Below are positions 52,458-61,895 of a stretch of 64,000 nt of DNA, in pieces (the first letter of the stretch is position 1; every line of letters begins with the position of its first letter). The stretch covers positions 10,828 to 74,827 of the forward strand of contig JAGKTY010000009.1 of the NCBI GenBank assembly GCA_021153185.1, in the 5' to 3' direction. Origin of the DNA: Lachnospiraceae bacterium (GTDB taxonomy: Bacteria; Bacillota; Clostridia; Lachnospirales; Lachnospiraceae). Both the position numbers and the translations under genes were made by a program. Under the pieces are notes generated by a model that worked only from the letters and a program-made list of their open reading frames with translations, was not told where the DNA came from and searched no databases.

Positions 52458-53306
52458 ATGAGAACAAAGGTATTGATTACAGGAAGCCAGGATACAATCA
52501 TTGACGATTTTTTTACACATACGGAAGAAGTGTTCCAGTGTATGTCATCGTCTATCCGTATCAATGATTTGTACACGCATGTACAGTATTTTGAGCCGGA
52601 GGTGTTCGTGTACTGTCTTGGCAAAAATAAGGACCTTGATGCGGAAGTGATTGCGGCGGCAAAGGATTGCATGAAGTATACAGAGACGATGCTGGCGCTG
52701 ATTGGGGAAAAAGAGAGTCTTGCGGCATTGCCGGCTGAAATCATCAATTCGGCGGATGTGCTCCTGACGAAGCCAATTTCCATCAAGAAGATCCAGGTGA
52801 GCATCGAACGAGAATTGGAAGAAATAAGACTTGCCGCAGAGCGGAAAGAGCGAGAGAAGCTTGAGGCAGAGCGCAGGAAAATCGAGCAGGCGAAGCAGGC
52901 AGAACGCGAGGCACAGAAGGCGGCAAGAGCAGCTGAACCAAAACATATTTTGGTCATTGACGATGATCCTGTCATGCTCCGCACGGTCAAGCATTACCTG
53001 GAGGAGGATTACAATGTCGCGACAGCGCCTTCCGGCAAAATTGCGATGAAATTCTTAGAGCAACGCAAAACGGATATCATTTTGCTTGATTACGAGATGC
53101 CGGATATGAGCGGACCGGACGTGCTGATGCTCATTCGGGAAAACGAAAATTGCAAAAATGTGCCGGTTGTCTTTTTGACCGGGGTAACAGACAAAGCCAA
53201 GATCAAAGAGGTGCTGGCAATGCAGCCGGACGGTTATTTATTAAAACCGGTCGATCAAGACAGACTACATGAAACCATTCACAATCTGATTGAACAAGGG
53301 GAGTAA
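52458..53306 (+). CDS. Receiver-domain protein without output domain
   Basis: 282 residues. Residues about 160-282 are a response-regulator receiver: VIDDDPVMLRTV, phosphoacceptor Asp211 in LLDYEMPDMSG, VFLTG and the Lys in LLKPVD. Residues 1-120 have a receiver-like order of strands (VLITGSQDTI...VLLTKPISIKK) but lack the acceptor Asp. A charged helix (about 120-155, Glu/Arg/Lys/Ala) joins them. No DNA-binding or enzyme domain follows, so it signals by protein contact. Its stop lies 1 nt before the kinase start, so the phosphorelay partner is adjacent. Confidence 0.85.
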   Translation: MRTKVLITGSQDTIIDDFFTHTEEVFQCMSSSIRINDLYTHVQYFEPEVFVYCLGKNKDLDAEVIAAAKDCMKYTETMLALIGEKESLAALPAEIINSADVLLTKPISIKKIQVSIERELEEIRLAAERKEREKLEAERRKIEQAKQAEREAQKAARAAEPKHILVIDDDPVMLRTVKHYLEEDYNVATAPSGKIAMKFLEQRKTDIILLDYEMPDMSGPDVLMLIRENENCKNVPVVFLTGVTDKAKIKEVLAMQPDGYLLKPVDQDRLHETIHNLIEQGE

Positions 53307-53307
53307 T

Positions 53308-56031
53308 ATGTCGTTAGGGGATTACATGTTTGATGATCAATCGATTAAGCTGACGGAGCTTTTAACCATTGAAGAGCTCAATCGTGCGCAGGATATCGTT
53401 GCCAAAATGGCGCGTGTTGCGACAAGTGTGGCGGATGAAAACGGAAAGCTGTTGACAAGTGGAAGTGGATTTTCACGTATCTGCTCCGAATTTTGCTATA
53501 GCACACCGGAAGGGCGCAGACGCTGTGAAAAATGTGCCAAACGTGGCGCAGCGATGTGTCTTGAGCGAGGAAAGGCCGTGCATTATTACTGCCATGCGGG
53601 CATTGTGGAGTTTGCCGCACCGATTATGCTTTATAACCGCGTCATTGGTATCTTTGTGGGCGGACAGGTGCTTCCGGAGAAGCCGGATATCGAAAAGATG
53701 AGAAAGACTGCCAGAGCGATCGGCGTTGACGAGAACGAATTTGTAGAGGCTGCGCAGGAAATCGATATCGTTCCGCAGGCAGCGATCGAACGATGCGCCA
53801 ACTTTATTTATGACTTTGCAGATTTGCTTTCACAGATGGCACATCGCGCTTATATCGTCAAACAAGAAGGTCTTGTCGCAATGCAGGCGGCGACCGCCAA
53901 GACAGACTTTCTTGCCAATATGAGCCATGAGATCCGTACGCCGATGAACGCGATTCTCGGTATGTCCCAGCTTGCACTTCGTGAAGATATGTCAAAGCGT
54001 GCGAAGGATTATGTGGGGCAGGTCGTGAATTCAGCCAATATGCTTCTGACGATCATAAATGATATCTTGGATTATTCAAAGCTCGAAGCAGGTAAGATGT
54101 CAATCATTCCCGTCGAATACGAGCCGCAGAAGCTTATTCGGGAGGTTTCGAGCATCATTGCCAACCGTATCGGTGTAAAGCCGATTGAATTGATTGTCGA
54201 TTTTGATCCGACCATCCCATATGAACTGATGGGAGATGATGTGCGTATCAAACAGATTCTTGTGAATCTTGCCAATAATGCAATCAAATTTACACAGGAA
54301 GGTCAGGTTGTTCTTTCATTTAAGAGCGAGACAATTGATGCGGATACCATCTTGCTTAAATGCGCTGTGAAGGATACCGGAATGGGTATCAAGGTACAGG
54401 ATATTGAGAAGCTGTTTAATTCGTTTGCACAGGTAGACAGCAAACGGAACCGCAAGGTAGAGGGAACCGGACTTGGACTTGCCATTGTAAAAGAACTGGT
54501 AGAAGAAATGGGTGGCAGAGTTCAGGTTGAGAGTGAATACGGAAAAGGCAGTACGTTCTCATTTGCAATCCCGCAAAAGGTCGTCAATGCGGTTCGAAGC
54601 GTGGAAGTGCTTGCTGACTGTCCAAGTGTCCTCGGGGTAATCGAAAATCCGTATATTAAGACGCAGATGCAAAAAGATATGGGGCTTCTTGGCGTGCAAT
54701 ATATGGAGGTGGACAAGGAGTCCATGTATGAAATCCTACAGCAGATGAGTGTTGACTTTATCTTTATTGAAGAAGCCAATATGTCAGAGCACCTGAGGCA
54801 GGTTGCGAGCGAGCATGAGGATATGAAGGTTGTGATTATTTCAGATTACAACCATTCAAAACATTTGGGCAGTGACTCACAGGTGATTATGAATAAGCCG
54901 ATTTCCATTTTGAATACGGCAGCAGTGTTATTACACAAATCCGTTGGCGTCGAAGCCGTGAAGCCAAAGGATGTCATGCTTGATTTCAGAGCGCCGCAGG
55001 CGGAGGTTTTGATCGTCGATGACAATGAGGTGAACCTGGCGGTTGCAGAGGGACTTTTGGAACCGCTAAGGATGCAGCTTGAGACGGCAACAAGCGGTGA
55101 GGAAGCAATCATGAAAGCAAGCAGCAAACAGTACGATATCATTTTTATGGATCACATGATGCCGGAGATGGATGGTATTGAGGCGATGCAGGAAATCAGA
55201 AAGATTGACGGCTACGAAGAATGTCCGATTGTTGCACTGACTGCCAATGTGCTTACGGATAGAAAGAAAGCATTCTTAGAAAGCGGTATGGATGATTTTG
55301 TTGCAAAACCAATCGAGCTCGCCGCTATTTTAGAGGTTTTGAAAAAAAGACTTCCAAAAGAAAAAATTGTTGCAATCGATAAGCATGAGAGACTTTTGAT
55401 GGCAGCGCAAAATGTAGATACCGACAGCGGATTATCCGGTATCACATTCTTAGATACAGAGTTTGCGATGAATCTGCTCAAGTCAGAAACGCTTTACTGG
55501 AAGGTCCTCAAAGACTACTATCGTATGATTGAGAAAAAGCTAGCCAAAATCAAACGGTGTGAGGAGAGTGAGGAAATCGGAACGTACATCGTTGAGGTGC
55601 ATGCGCTCAAGAGCTCTTCCAAACAAATCGGTGCGCTTTCTCTCTCCAAAAAGGCAGAAAACCTCGAGGAAGCAGGCAATCGTCATGACATTGAGACCAT
55701 TCATAAGCTGACAGATGAAATGCTTGAGGAGTACCGCAATTTGGAAACATCACTTGCACCGTACTTCATCGAGATGGCTTCCGATCATGTCGCCGATGCA
55801 GCAGGCACGCAGCAGGCGGCGAGCAAGGAAGAGATTTTGGAGCAGATTCATGCCATTGGAGATGCGCTCGATGCCCTCGACTTTGATCTGGCACAGGAAC
55901 TTGCGGAAAAAGTTGCCATGATGCAGCTTTCCGGCGCGGACAGGGCACGCATCGAGGCACTCTCAAACGCCATTATGGATATGGATTTTGATGCATGTAC
56001 TTCTTATTTGGAAGAGTGGGATAACAAATGA
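53308..56031 (+). CDS. PocR-type hybrid sensor histidine kinase
   Basis: 907 residues from ATG 53308 (GGGGAG upstream). Residues about 15-165 form a PocR sensory domain with several Cys (CSEFC, CEKCAKRGAAMC, YYCHAG). Then HisKA with His207 in NMSHEIRTPMNAIL; HATPase_c with LVNLANNAIKFT, DTGMGI and GTGLGLAIV; one receiver with Asp571 pocket and acceptor Asp615 in IIFMDHMMPEMDG (a weak pseudo-receiver, about 430-550, may precede it); and an Hpt domain with His765 in EVHALKSSSKQIGA. It can pass phosphate His-Asp-His to the receiver protein upstream. No membrane helix is present, so it senses a cytoplasmic ligand. It overlaps the MBOAT gene by 4 nt. Confidence 0.9.
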   Translation: MSLGDYMFDDQSIKLTELLTIEELNRAQDIVAKMARVATSVADENGKLLTSGSGFSRICSEFCYSTPEGRRRCEKCAKRGAAMCLERGKAVHYYCHAGIVEFAAPIMLYNRVIGIFVGGQVLPEKPDIEKMRKTARAIGVDENEFVEAAQEIDIVPQAAIERCANFIYDFADLLSQMAHRAYIVKQEGLVAMQAATAKTDFLANMSHEIRTPMNAILGMSQLALREDMSKRAKDYVGQVVNSANMLLTIINDILDYSKLEAGKMSIIPVEYEPQKLIREVSSIIANRIGVKPIELIVDFDPTIPYELMGDDVRIKQILVNLANNAIKFTQEGQVVLSFKSETIDADTILLKCAVKDTGMGIKVQDIEKLFNSFAQVDSKRNRKVEGTGLGLAIVKELVEEMGGRVQVESEYGKGSTFSFAIPQKVVNAVRSVEVLADCPSVLGVIENPYIKTQMQKDMGLLGVQYMEVDKESMYEILQQMSVDFIFIEEANMSEHLRQVASEHEDMKVVIISDYNHSKHLGSDSQVIMNKPISILNTAAVLLHKSVGVEAVKPKDVMLDFRAPQAEVLIVDDNEVNLAVAEGLLEPLRMQLETATSGEEAIMKASSKQYDIIFMDHMMPEMDGIEAMQEIRKIDGYEECPIVALTANVLTDRKKAFLESGMDDFVAKPIELAAILEVLKKRLPKEKIVAIDKHERLLMAAQNVDTDSGLSGITFLDTEFAMNLLKSETLYWKVLKDYYRMIEKKLAKIKRCEESEEIGTYIVEVHALKSSSKQIGALSLSKKAENLEEAGNRHDIETIHKLTDEMLEEYRNLETSLAPYFIEMASDHVADAAGTQQAASKEEILEQIHAIGDALDALDFDLAQELAEKVAMMQLSGADRARIEALSNAIMDMDFDACTSYLEEWDNK

Positions 56032-57440
56032 TAACGAGCATCTATTTTCTGTTTGTCTTTTTGCCGCTTGCGCTCTGTATTTATCATCTTGCGGCGGCAA
56101 ACTATAAAGAATACATATTGGTTGTTTTAAGCTTTGTCTTTTATGGGCTTGGCTGCCCTGATTATGTGCTGCTGTTTGCCGGCGCGACGTTTGCGACGGT
56201 GTGCATCGGACGGATGATGCACCGCACTACCGATAAGCGCATGCGCTGTCTGCTGCTCATCGTGGGCATCGCAAGCAATCTGGGACTTTTACTGTACTAC
56301 AAATATAAGGATCCAGTGGTCGCCGCGTTTTCCAATTCGGCACAAAAGGACACTGCGGCGATACAGATTGTCCTGCCGCTTGGCATTTCGTTTTTTACAT
56401 TTAAGGCGGTTTCCTATCTGGCAGATATTTATACCCAAAAGGCAATCCTGTCAGAGCGTATCGTGAGCGATATGGTGTATTTGTCTTTTTTTGCGCAGAT
56501 ACAGTCCGGCCCGCTTGCGCGCTACAACGACATGAGACAGGGCGAAAGGTGCTCCTTTGACGGGACACTCTTTGCAAATGGTGTCTTCCGGTTTTTGATC
56601 GGATTTAGCAAAAAAATACTCCTTGCCAATATGCTGTTTCATATTACGCGTGAGGTGTTTGCGCTGCCGATAGACAAGCTTCCGATGAATCTTGCGTGGC
56701 TTGGCGCCATCTGTTTTTCCCTGCAGCTGTATTTTGATTTCGCGGGGTATTCCGATATGGCCATCGGACTGACGGAGATGTTTGGCTATCATTGCAGGGA
56801 GAATTTTAACTACCCGTACATGACGGAGTCTGTCACCAAATTTTGGAGAAGATGGCACATTTCGCTTAGCGAATGGTTCCGCGACTATGTATACATACCG
56901 CTTGGCGGCAGCAGAACGAAGAGAAATGTGCAGGTTTATTTTAATCTGCTCATTGTATGGCTCTTAACCGGCATCTGGCATGGCGCTTCCATGCAGTTTG
57001 TCGTCTGGGGGCTTGGCTATTTTGCGGCGATTTGTCTGGAACGGCTGACGGGGCTTCCTTCGCGCATCACGTCAAAGTCGGGCAAATTTGTCTACCGCAT
57101 CTTGACGCTCTTTTATATCAATTTTCTCTGGGTGCTTTTCAATTCGCCGAATCTGACATACGGACTACAGTTTATCGGGCGCATGATTGCAGGTGGTGGT
57201 CATCAGGCGCTTCATTTGCGTGCGGGTATTTTGCTGTCCGAATATGGTATCTTTATTGCGGCGGCCATTTTGTTTTGTTTCCCGGTCGTGCCGAAATGTG
57301 AAAAAATCATGAAGCGGGACAGGATAGCGGGCGCGATTTTTGATATCATAGAAGCGCTCGTCGTGCTCCTCGCTTTTGTGTTATCGCTTTCCTTTGTGGT
57401 TGCGGGACAAAACAATCCGTTTGCATATGCTAACTTCTAG
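56028..57440 (+). CDS. MBOAT O-acyltransferase (AlgI/DltB-like)
   Basis: 470 residues with about ten to twelve helices. The MBOAT core is intact: FWRRWHISLSEWFRDYVYIPLGGSR and the catalytic His in LTGIWHGASMQFVVWG. Such proteins move acetyl (or D-alanyl) groups through the membrane onto polysaccharides. With the AlgX/AlgJ-like protein that follows, O-acetylation of an exopolysaccharide is most likely; DltA and DltC partners for D-alanylation are absent. The start overlaps the kinase stop (ATGA), linking production to the sensor. Confidence 0.93.
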   Translation: MITSIYFLFVFLPLALCIYHLAAANYKEYILVVLSFVFYGLGCPDYVLLFAGATFATVCIGRMMHRTTDKRMRCLLLIVGIASNLGLLLYYKYKDPVVAAFSNSAQKDTAAIQIVLPLGISFFTFKAVSYLADIYTQKAILSERIVSDMVYLSFFAQIQSGPLARYNDMRQGERCSFDGTLFANGVFRFLIGFSKKILLANMLFHITREVFALPIDKLPMNLAWLGAICFSLQLYFDFAGYSDMAIGLTEMFGYHCRENFNYPYMTESVTKFWRRWHISLSEWFRDYVYIPLGGSRTKRNVQVYFNLLIVWLLTGIWHGASMQFVVWGLGYFAAICLERLTGLPSRITSKSGKFVYRILTLFYINFLWVLFNSPNLTYGLQFIGRMIAGGGHQALHLRAGILLSEYGIFIAAAILFCFPVVPKCEKIMKRDRIAGAIFDIIEALVVLLAFVLSLSFVVAGQNNPFAYANF

Positions 57441-57454
57441 GGAGAAAGCCAAAT

Positions 57455-58639
57455 ATGGAACAGAAGAGTCTTGTAAAAAGAATAATTGCATATGCCGTGG
57501 TGATTTTGCTCATCGCTAATTTTATCATGCATGCGTCCTTTTCGGAAATCGACAGCATGCTCCAGTATGTTGGCGCGAAAGGAATGCGGCAGGAGGAAGC
57601 GGATGAGGCAGATGCGCTGGATGCATCGTATTTGGAACAATTCCGGTTGAAGCAACGGCTCATTGATGTAAACGGCTATCTGACCAAGCTTCTCGGTAAG
57701 CGGGAGGTCATGGGCATGTACATCACAGATGATGCGCGCATTCTGACCGCGTATGATGAGACTTCGACAGATTACGAATATGAGCAGACAGTCGATTTCT
57801 ATGCGTTTTTAAAGGCCAATGACATCCGGTTTTTATATGTGAATGAACCAATTAAGTATCTGGACGATGCGGCGTTTATGGAAAGCTTTGGCGCAGAGAC
57901 GTACAGCAATCAAAATGCCGATTTGCTGCTTATGAGGCTTCGGGATGCAGACGTGCCTGTTTTGGATCTAAGGGAGGAACTCCTGGCGGATGGCAAGGAT
58001 ATCGGGGAGATGTTTTACCGGACGGACCATCACTGGAACGTGCCGGCGGGACTTTGGGCATCAAAGCAGATGGCCGAAGGGCTGAATACGTATTGTGGGT
58101 ACGACATTGACGTATCGATTTACGAGCCTTCCAATTATGAAGTGACGACGTATGAGGACTGCTGGCTGGGAGAACAGGGACGGAAAGTCGGAAGAACACG
58201 TGTGGGGCTGGAAGACTATCAAATGCTTGCGCCCAAATTTGCGACAGATTTCTCATTCAAAAGCGGAACACAGGTTGCGTACCAGGGAACCTTTGATGCG
58301 TTTTTGAGGCCGGAGGTCTGTAATGCGGAAAACGACATTTACGAGTCCGAATCGTGGCATTACGCCTACTCTCGCATCAACTGTATCAACAATCAGGCCG
58401 ACAGCGGCAAAGTGTTGTTTTTGTGTGACTCGTATGACCAGGTCACAGAGCCGTTTCTGGCGCTTGGGGTGCACGAAATGGATTCGGTTATTTTGCGTGA
58501 TTGCGGGGATGAATTTCCGCTCAGGGACTATATTTTGGAGCAGGGGTATGACACAGTGCTCGTTGCATACACGCAGTTTATGATCGGCGCACATGATGAT
58601 GCCACTTCGTCAAACTATCGCATGTTTACATTTGAATAA
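57455..58639 (+). CDS. AlgX/AlgJ-like acetyltransferase accessory protein
   Basis: 394 residues. One N-terminal membrane anchor (about 8-28) and an extracytoplasmic SGNH-like domain with the family signature TDHHWN (Asp-His pair) near residue 190 and a Ser/Asp in LFLCDSYDQV. AlgX and AlgJ proteins transfer acetyl groups to alginate after the MBOAT partner brings them out. It starts 14 nt after the MBOAT gene. The polymer modified here is unknown. Confidence 0.85.
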   Translation: MEQKSLVKRIIAYAVVILLIANFIMHASFSEIDSMLQYVGAKGMRQEEADEADALDASYLEQFRLKQRLIDVNGYLTKLLGKREVMGMYITDDARILTAYDETSTDYEYEQTVDFYAFLKANDIRFLYVNEPIKYLDDAAFMESFGAETYSNQNADLLLMRLRDADVPVLDLREELLADGKDIGEMFYRTDHHWNVPAGLWASKQMAEGLNTYCGYDIDVSIYEPSNYEVTTYEDCWLGEQGRKVGRTRVGLEDYQMLAPKFATDFSFKSGTQVAYQGTFDAFLRPEVCNAENDIYESESWHYAYSRINCINNQADSGKVLFLCDSYDQVTEPFLALGVHEMDSVILRDCGDEFPLRDYILEQGYDTVLVAYTQFMIGAHDDATSSNYRMFTFE

Positions 58640-58646
58640 AAATGCT

Positions 58647-58666
58647 TTAATATAGAACTATATTAA
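58647..58666. promoter_or_regulatory. Perfect palindrome before the GGDEF/EAL gene
   Basis: TTAATATAG-AA-CTATATTAA, a 20-bp perfect inverted repeat with 9-bp arms in the 62-bp gap. It resembles a dimeric repressor site rather than a terminator, since no T run follows. A promoter may overlap it. Confidence 0.6.
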
Positions 58667-58701
58667 CTGGAATTAATACGATATTGGGGACGGGGAAGTA
58701 A

Positions 58702-60774
58702 ATGATGAAAAGCAAACATAGGATAGCGTTGCTCTTATCACTTTTAATAATATGTGTGTTGTTTGCGGTAACTGTTGCGGTGAATCAGGAGTTTAATGCA
58801 AACTATCATGTACTTGAATTTGACGATCGTATCTTGGAGGAAGGCGGCGTCAACGATGATATCTTATCGGTGAGAATTGCGCCAAGAGGATATCAGACGA
58901 GCGAACTGAGTTCGTGGTACCATACATATCATACGACAGAGGACGGACGTGGCGATCACAACTCGGTCGGTACAATTTATGAGATGGAGATTACAAATCT
59001 GACGCCTGATGCAGTGTCTGAATGGACAGCCGAGATTACGATACCGGTCGATACGATGTTCAACTCCGGATGGAACGGTGTGTTTGAGCTTCACCAGGAT
59101 GTCAATGGTGACGAACAGGTTTACGCATTTGACAGTGCCAACAGTTCGCAGGAGAATATACCGCTTGATTATATCTGGGATCAGGGTGTGCTGCTCATTC
59201 CTCTTGCAAAGGGCGATTATTTCGTTTATCAGCCAAGCGTGACATCGAGCGAGACACCGATTGCGGGCTCTAACCGGTTTGCCGATGATTACACGAAGAA
59301 AACAATCGGATTTATTACGTATACAGAAGGTGTCAATACCAATTATGTGTTGAATTTTGCAAACGGCAGCATCACGTATAAGATGTCGCGAAGTATTTTC
59401 CATGAAAAACTGTTTATCCTTGCGTGCATCTTATTATGGATATGGATTGTTCTGGCCGTATCGATGCTCATCGTGTCATTTAAGATGAAAAAGGTCGAAA
59501 AAGAACGCCTTGCAACAGAGGCGCTGATCCATAAATTTGAGATGGATGATCTGACCAAGACATTTACGAGACAGGCGTTTTTCCACTACGGGGAGAAGCT
59601 CTTAGAGAATACGGAAGAAAAATATACGGCTGCGATTGTGGAGATTGACAATTTCAAAATTATGCACAGTCAGTATGGCGAAACGATTTGCAATGAGCTG
59701 CTCATTTATGTGGCGGACTATCTGATGAATCTGTTCCCGGATGGCTATGTCGGACGATTCAGCCGTTCGAGATATGCCATTATATTTGAGGAGAGAGAAG
59801 GCTTCGAGGTCGAAGCAATCATCGACCAGGATATGATTAAGGCATCGCCTATGCCAAACATGGTATTGAAGCTCGGACTATATACGCCGATTGACACGAG
59901 CGTGACCATTCGCAGATGCTATGACCGTGTATCGCTCGCACTGCAAAAGGTGCGCGGTATTTACGGACAGAATATTGCATACTACGATGACAGTATGGAA
60001 AGCCAGCTGCTCGATGAACACAAAATCGAGGAGTATATGGAGGTCGCGCTGCTTGAGCGGCAGTTTCAGGTATACTACCAGCCAAAGCATGATGCAGGTG
60101 ATAAAAAGCTCATCGGTGCTGAGGCGCTTGTTAGGTGGATACATCCGAAATACGGCTTCATGTCACCGGGACAGTTTATTCCGATTTTTGAGCGGACAGG
60201 CTTTATCACCAAGGTGGATGCATATGTCTTTGAGAAGGTGTGCCATGACCTGAAAGAGTGGCAGGATAAAGGAATTGCCAATATTCCGATTTCGATCAAT
60301 ATGTCAAGAAAAGACTTTTATGAGGATGAGTGGATCACGCAGCGCCTTGCAGTCGTCGATGCGCTTGGCATCGATACGCAGCTGATTCACATCGAGGTGA
60401 CGGAGTCACTGTATGCCGAGGAAGCAGACGTCATCAAGGATAAAATCGACAGGATCAGAGCGCGCGGCATCAAGATTGAGATGGATGACTTCGGTAACGG
60501 ATATTCTTCGCTTGGTATGCTTGCGGGCATCTCGCTCGACGTACTCAAGCTTGATATGTCCTTTATCCGTGATATCGAGACGACGGAGGTCGTGGTGGAG
60601 AGCATCATCGCACTCGGACATAAGCTTGGACTCAGTATCGTAGCGGAAGGTGTCGAGACGGAGAACCAGTTTGAAATCGTCAGAAAGCATGGCTGCGATT
60701 ACATTCAGGGATACTATTTTGCAAAGCCTATGACGAAGGAAGAATTTGAAGAATATTTGAAGAAGAATAGTTGA
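58702..60774 (+). CDS. c-di-GMP phosphodiesterase (degenerate GGDEF plus EAL) with extracytoplasmic carbohydrate-binding-like domain
   Basis: 690 residues. Signal anchor (about 8-26), an outer domain (about 30-225), a second membrane helix (about 235-255), then GGDEF (about 275-415) and EAL (about 440-690). GGDEF is degenerate: the GGDEF loop reads FSRSRY, so cyclase activity is unlikely. EAL keeps EALVRW, INMSRKDF, EVTES, DDFGNGYSSL, KLDMSFI and AEGVET, as in active phosphodiesterases. The outer domain has YEMEITNLTPDAVSEWTAEI and SGWNGVFELHQD, resembling CBM2-type modules; this is inference. It may couple glycan sensing to c-di-GMP loss. Confidence 0.85.
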   Translation: MMKSKHRIALLLSLLIICVLFAVTVAVNQEFNANYHVLEFDDRILEEGGVNDDILSVRIAPRGYQTSELSSWYHTYHTTEDGRGDHNSVGTIYEMEITNLTPDAVSEWTAEITIPVDTMFNSGWNGVFELHQDVNGDEQVYAFDSANSSQENIPLDYIWDQGVLLIPLAKGDYFVYQPSVTSSETPIAGSNRFADDYTKKTIGFITYTEGVNTNYVLNFANGSITYKMSRSIFHEKLFILACILLWIWIVLAVSMLIVSFKMKKVEKERLATEALIHKFEMDDLTKTFTRQAFFHYGEKLLENTEEKYTAAIVEIDNFKIMHSQYGETICNELLIYVADYLMNLFPDGYVGRFSRSRYAIIFEEREGFEVEAIIDQDMIKASPMPNMVLKLGLYTPIDTSVTIRRCYDRVSLALQKVRGIYGQNIAYYDDSMESQLLDEHKIEEYMEVALLERQFQVYYQPKHDAGDKKLIGAEALVRWIHPKYGFMSPGQFIPIFERTGFITKVDAYVFEKVCHDLKEWQDKGIANIPISINMSRKDFYEDEWITQRLAVVDALGIDTQLIHIEVTESLYAEEADVIKDKIDRIRARGIKIEMDDFGNGYSSLGMLAGISLDVLKLDMSFIRDIETTEVVVESIIALGHKLGLSIVAEGVETENQFEIVRKHGCDYIQGYYFAKPMTKEEFEEYLKKNS

Positions 60775-60786
60775 GACTGATACAAC

Positions 60787-60846
60787 AAAGGGACGTATCG
60801 TTGTCTCGCGCTATCGTAAGCGTGAGACAAGATTCGTCCCTTTTTT
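60787..60846. terminator. Two-step stem terminator between the EAL gene and the CDF gene
   Basis: aaagggacg (60787-60795) pairs with cgtccc plus following TTT (60835-60843), enclosing a second stem ttgtctcgcgct / agcgtgagacaa. T runs on both strands make it bidirectional. Confidence 0.92.
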
Positions 60847-61756
60847 ATTTCGGGTTAACATGTACCATGATGTGTTTGACTTTTGGAAATTGCTTCTCGA
60901 TATCATCGTGCACCGCTTCTGCGATGTCGTGTGCTTCCTGTAAGGTGTAGGAGCCATCCAGCTGAATTTCCAAATCGACGTAGATTTTGTTTCCAAAGAT
61001 GCGTGTCTGGAATAAATCGATGCCCAGTACTTCATCGTGTGACAACACACAGTCAGTAATCGCTTGTTCAGTCTCTTCATCGCAGCTGTGGTCGACCATT
61101 TTATCCATGGCATCTTTAAAAATACCGATGGCGGCAGCCATAATAAAGAAGAAAATGACCAGGCTGGCTACGGAGTCCATGATGGGAAGTCCATGTCTGG
61201 CAAATGCGATACCGATAAGCGCACCGATGGAAGAAAGTGCGTCGGAACGGTGATGCCAGGCATCTGCCATCAGAGCGCTCGAATCAATCTGCTTGGCATG
61301 GTATTTGGTATATTGATACATTACCTCTTTGCCGATGATGGAGACGATTGCGGCAGCAAGCGCGAGCACGCCCGGGACAGCGATTGTCTCGTAGGAACCG
61401 GAAAGGATGGTGCGCAGCGCACTGACGCCGATGGCAAGACCGGTCAGTGACAAAATCATCGTCAGGACGATGGCGGCGACGCACTCTAAACGTTCGTGAC
61501 CGTAAGGGTGCTCCTTGTCAGGCTCCTTGGACGCAAGCTTGATACCGAGCATGACGATGAGTGTGCTGAAAATGTCGGATGCTGAGTGAACGGCATCTGA
61601 AACCATGGCAGCGGAATATGCCCATAGACCTGCAATCAATTTGAGCACGGAAAGTGCAATGTTCCCGGCAATACTCACATAGGATACGCGGTTTGCGACT
61701 CTCTGAAAGTCCTCAGATGGGGATACCATCTCCTCAAAGCGTTTTGTTTTTTCCAT
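60845..61756 (-). CDS. Cation diffusion facilitator metal exporter
   Basis: 303 residues with six membrane helices. Helix 2 has VSDAVHSASDIFST (His-x3-Asp) and helix 5 has DAWHHRSDALSS (His-x3-Asp), giving the HD-HD metal site of CDF antiporters. A cytosolic C-terminal domain of about 80 residues follows. It exports divalent metal ions in exchange for protons. A NiCo riboswitch lies just upstream, so cobalt, nickel or ferrous iron is the likely substrate. Confidence 0.92.
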   Translation of the reverse strand: MEKTKRFEEMVSPSEDFQRVANRVSYVSIAGNIALSVLKLIAGLWAYSAAMVSDAVHSASDIFSTLIVMLGIKLASKEPDKEHPYGHERLECVAAIVLTMILSLTGLAIGVSALRTILSGSYETIAVPGVLALAAAIVSIIGKEVMYQYTKYHAKQIDSSALMADAWHHRSDALSSIGALIGIAFARHGLPIMDSVASLVIFFFIMAAAIGIFKDAMDKMVDHSCDEETEQAITDCVLSHDEVLGIDLFQTRIFGNKIYVDLEIQLDGSYTLQEAHDIAEAVHDDIEKQFPKVKHIMVHVNPK

Positions 61757-61850
61757 AACAGGTTACCTCCTAAAATAGATAGAATAGATAGCTCTCTATG
61801 GCACTATGTTTGATTATGTGGGACTTGCGATATGCTGAAAAAAGAGTATA

Positions 61851-61895
61851 AAAAAGCCCACGAAATCAGTAATAGCAACTACTGTCCCGTGGGGC
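61851..61895 (-). terminator. Riboswitch-controlled terminator of the CDF gene
   Basis: On the minus strand GCCCCACG pairs with CGTGGGC, with an inner CAGTA/TTACTG step, followed by TTTTT. Its 5' arm shares bases with the aptamer 3' helix (GCCCCACGGGACAGT), so metal binding should prevent terminator formation and turn expression on. Confidence 0.8.

Noticed and set aside
58684..58693. ggggacgggg shared with 44038-44047
   Set aside because: Ten G-rich bases are likely chance similarity; the flanks do not match.
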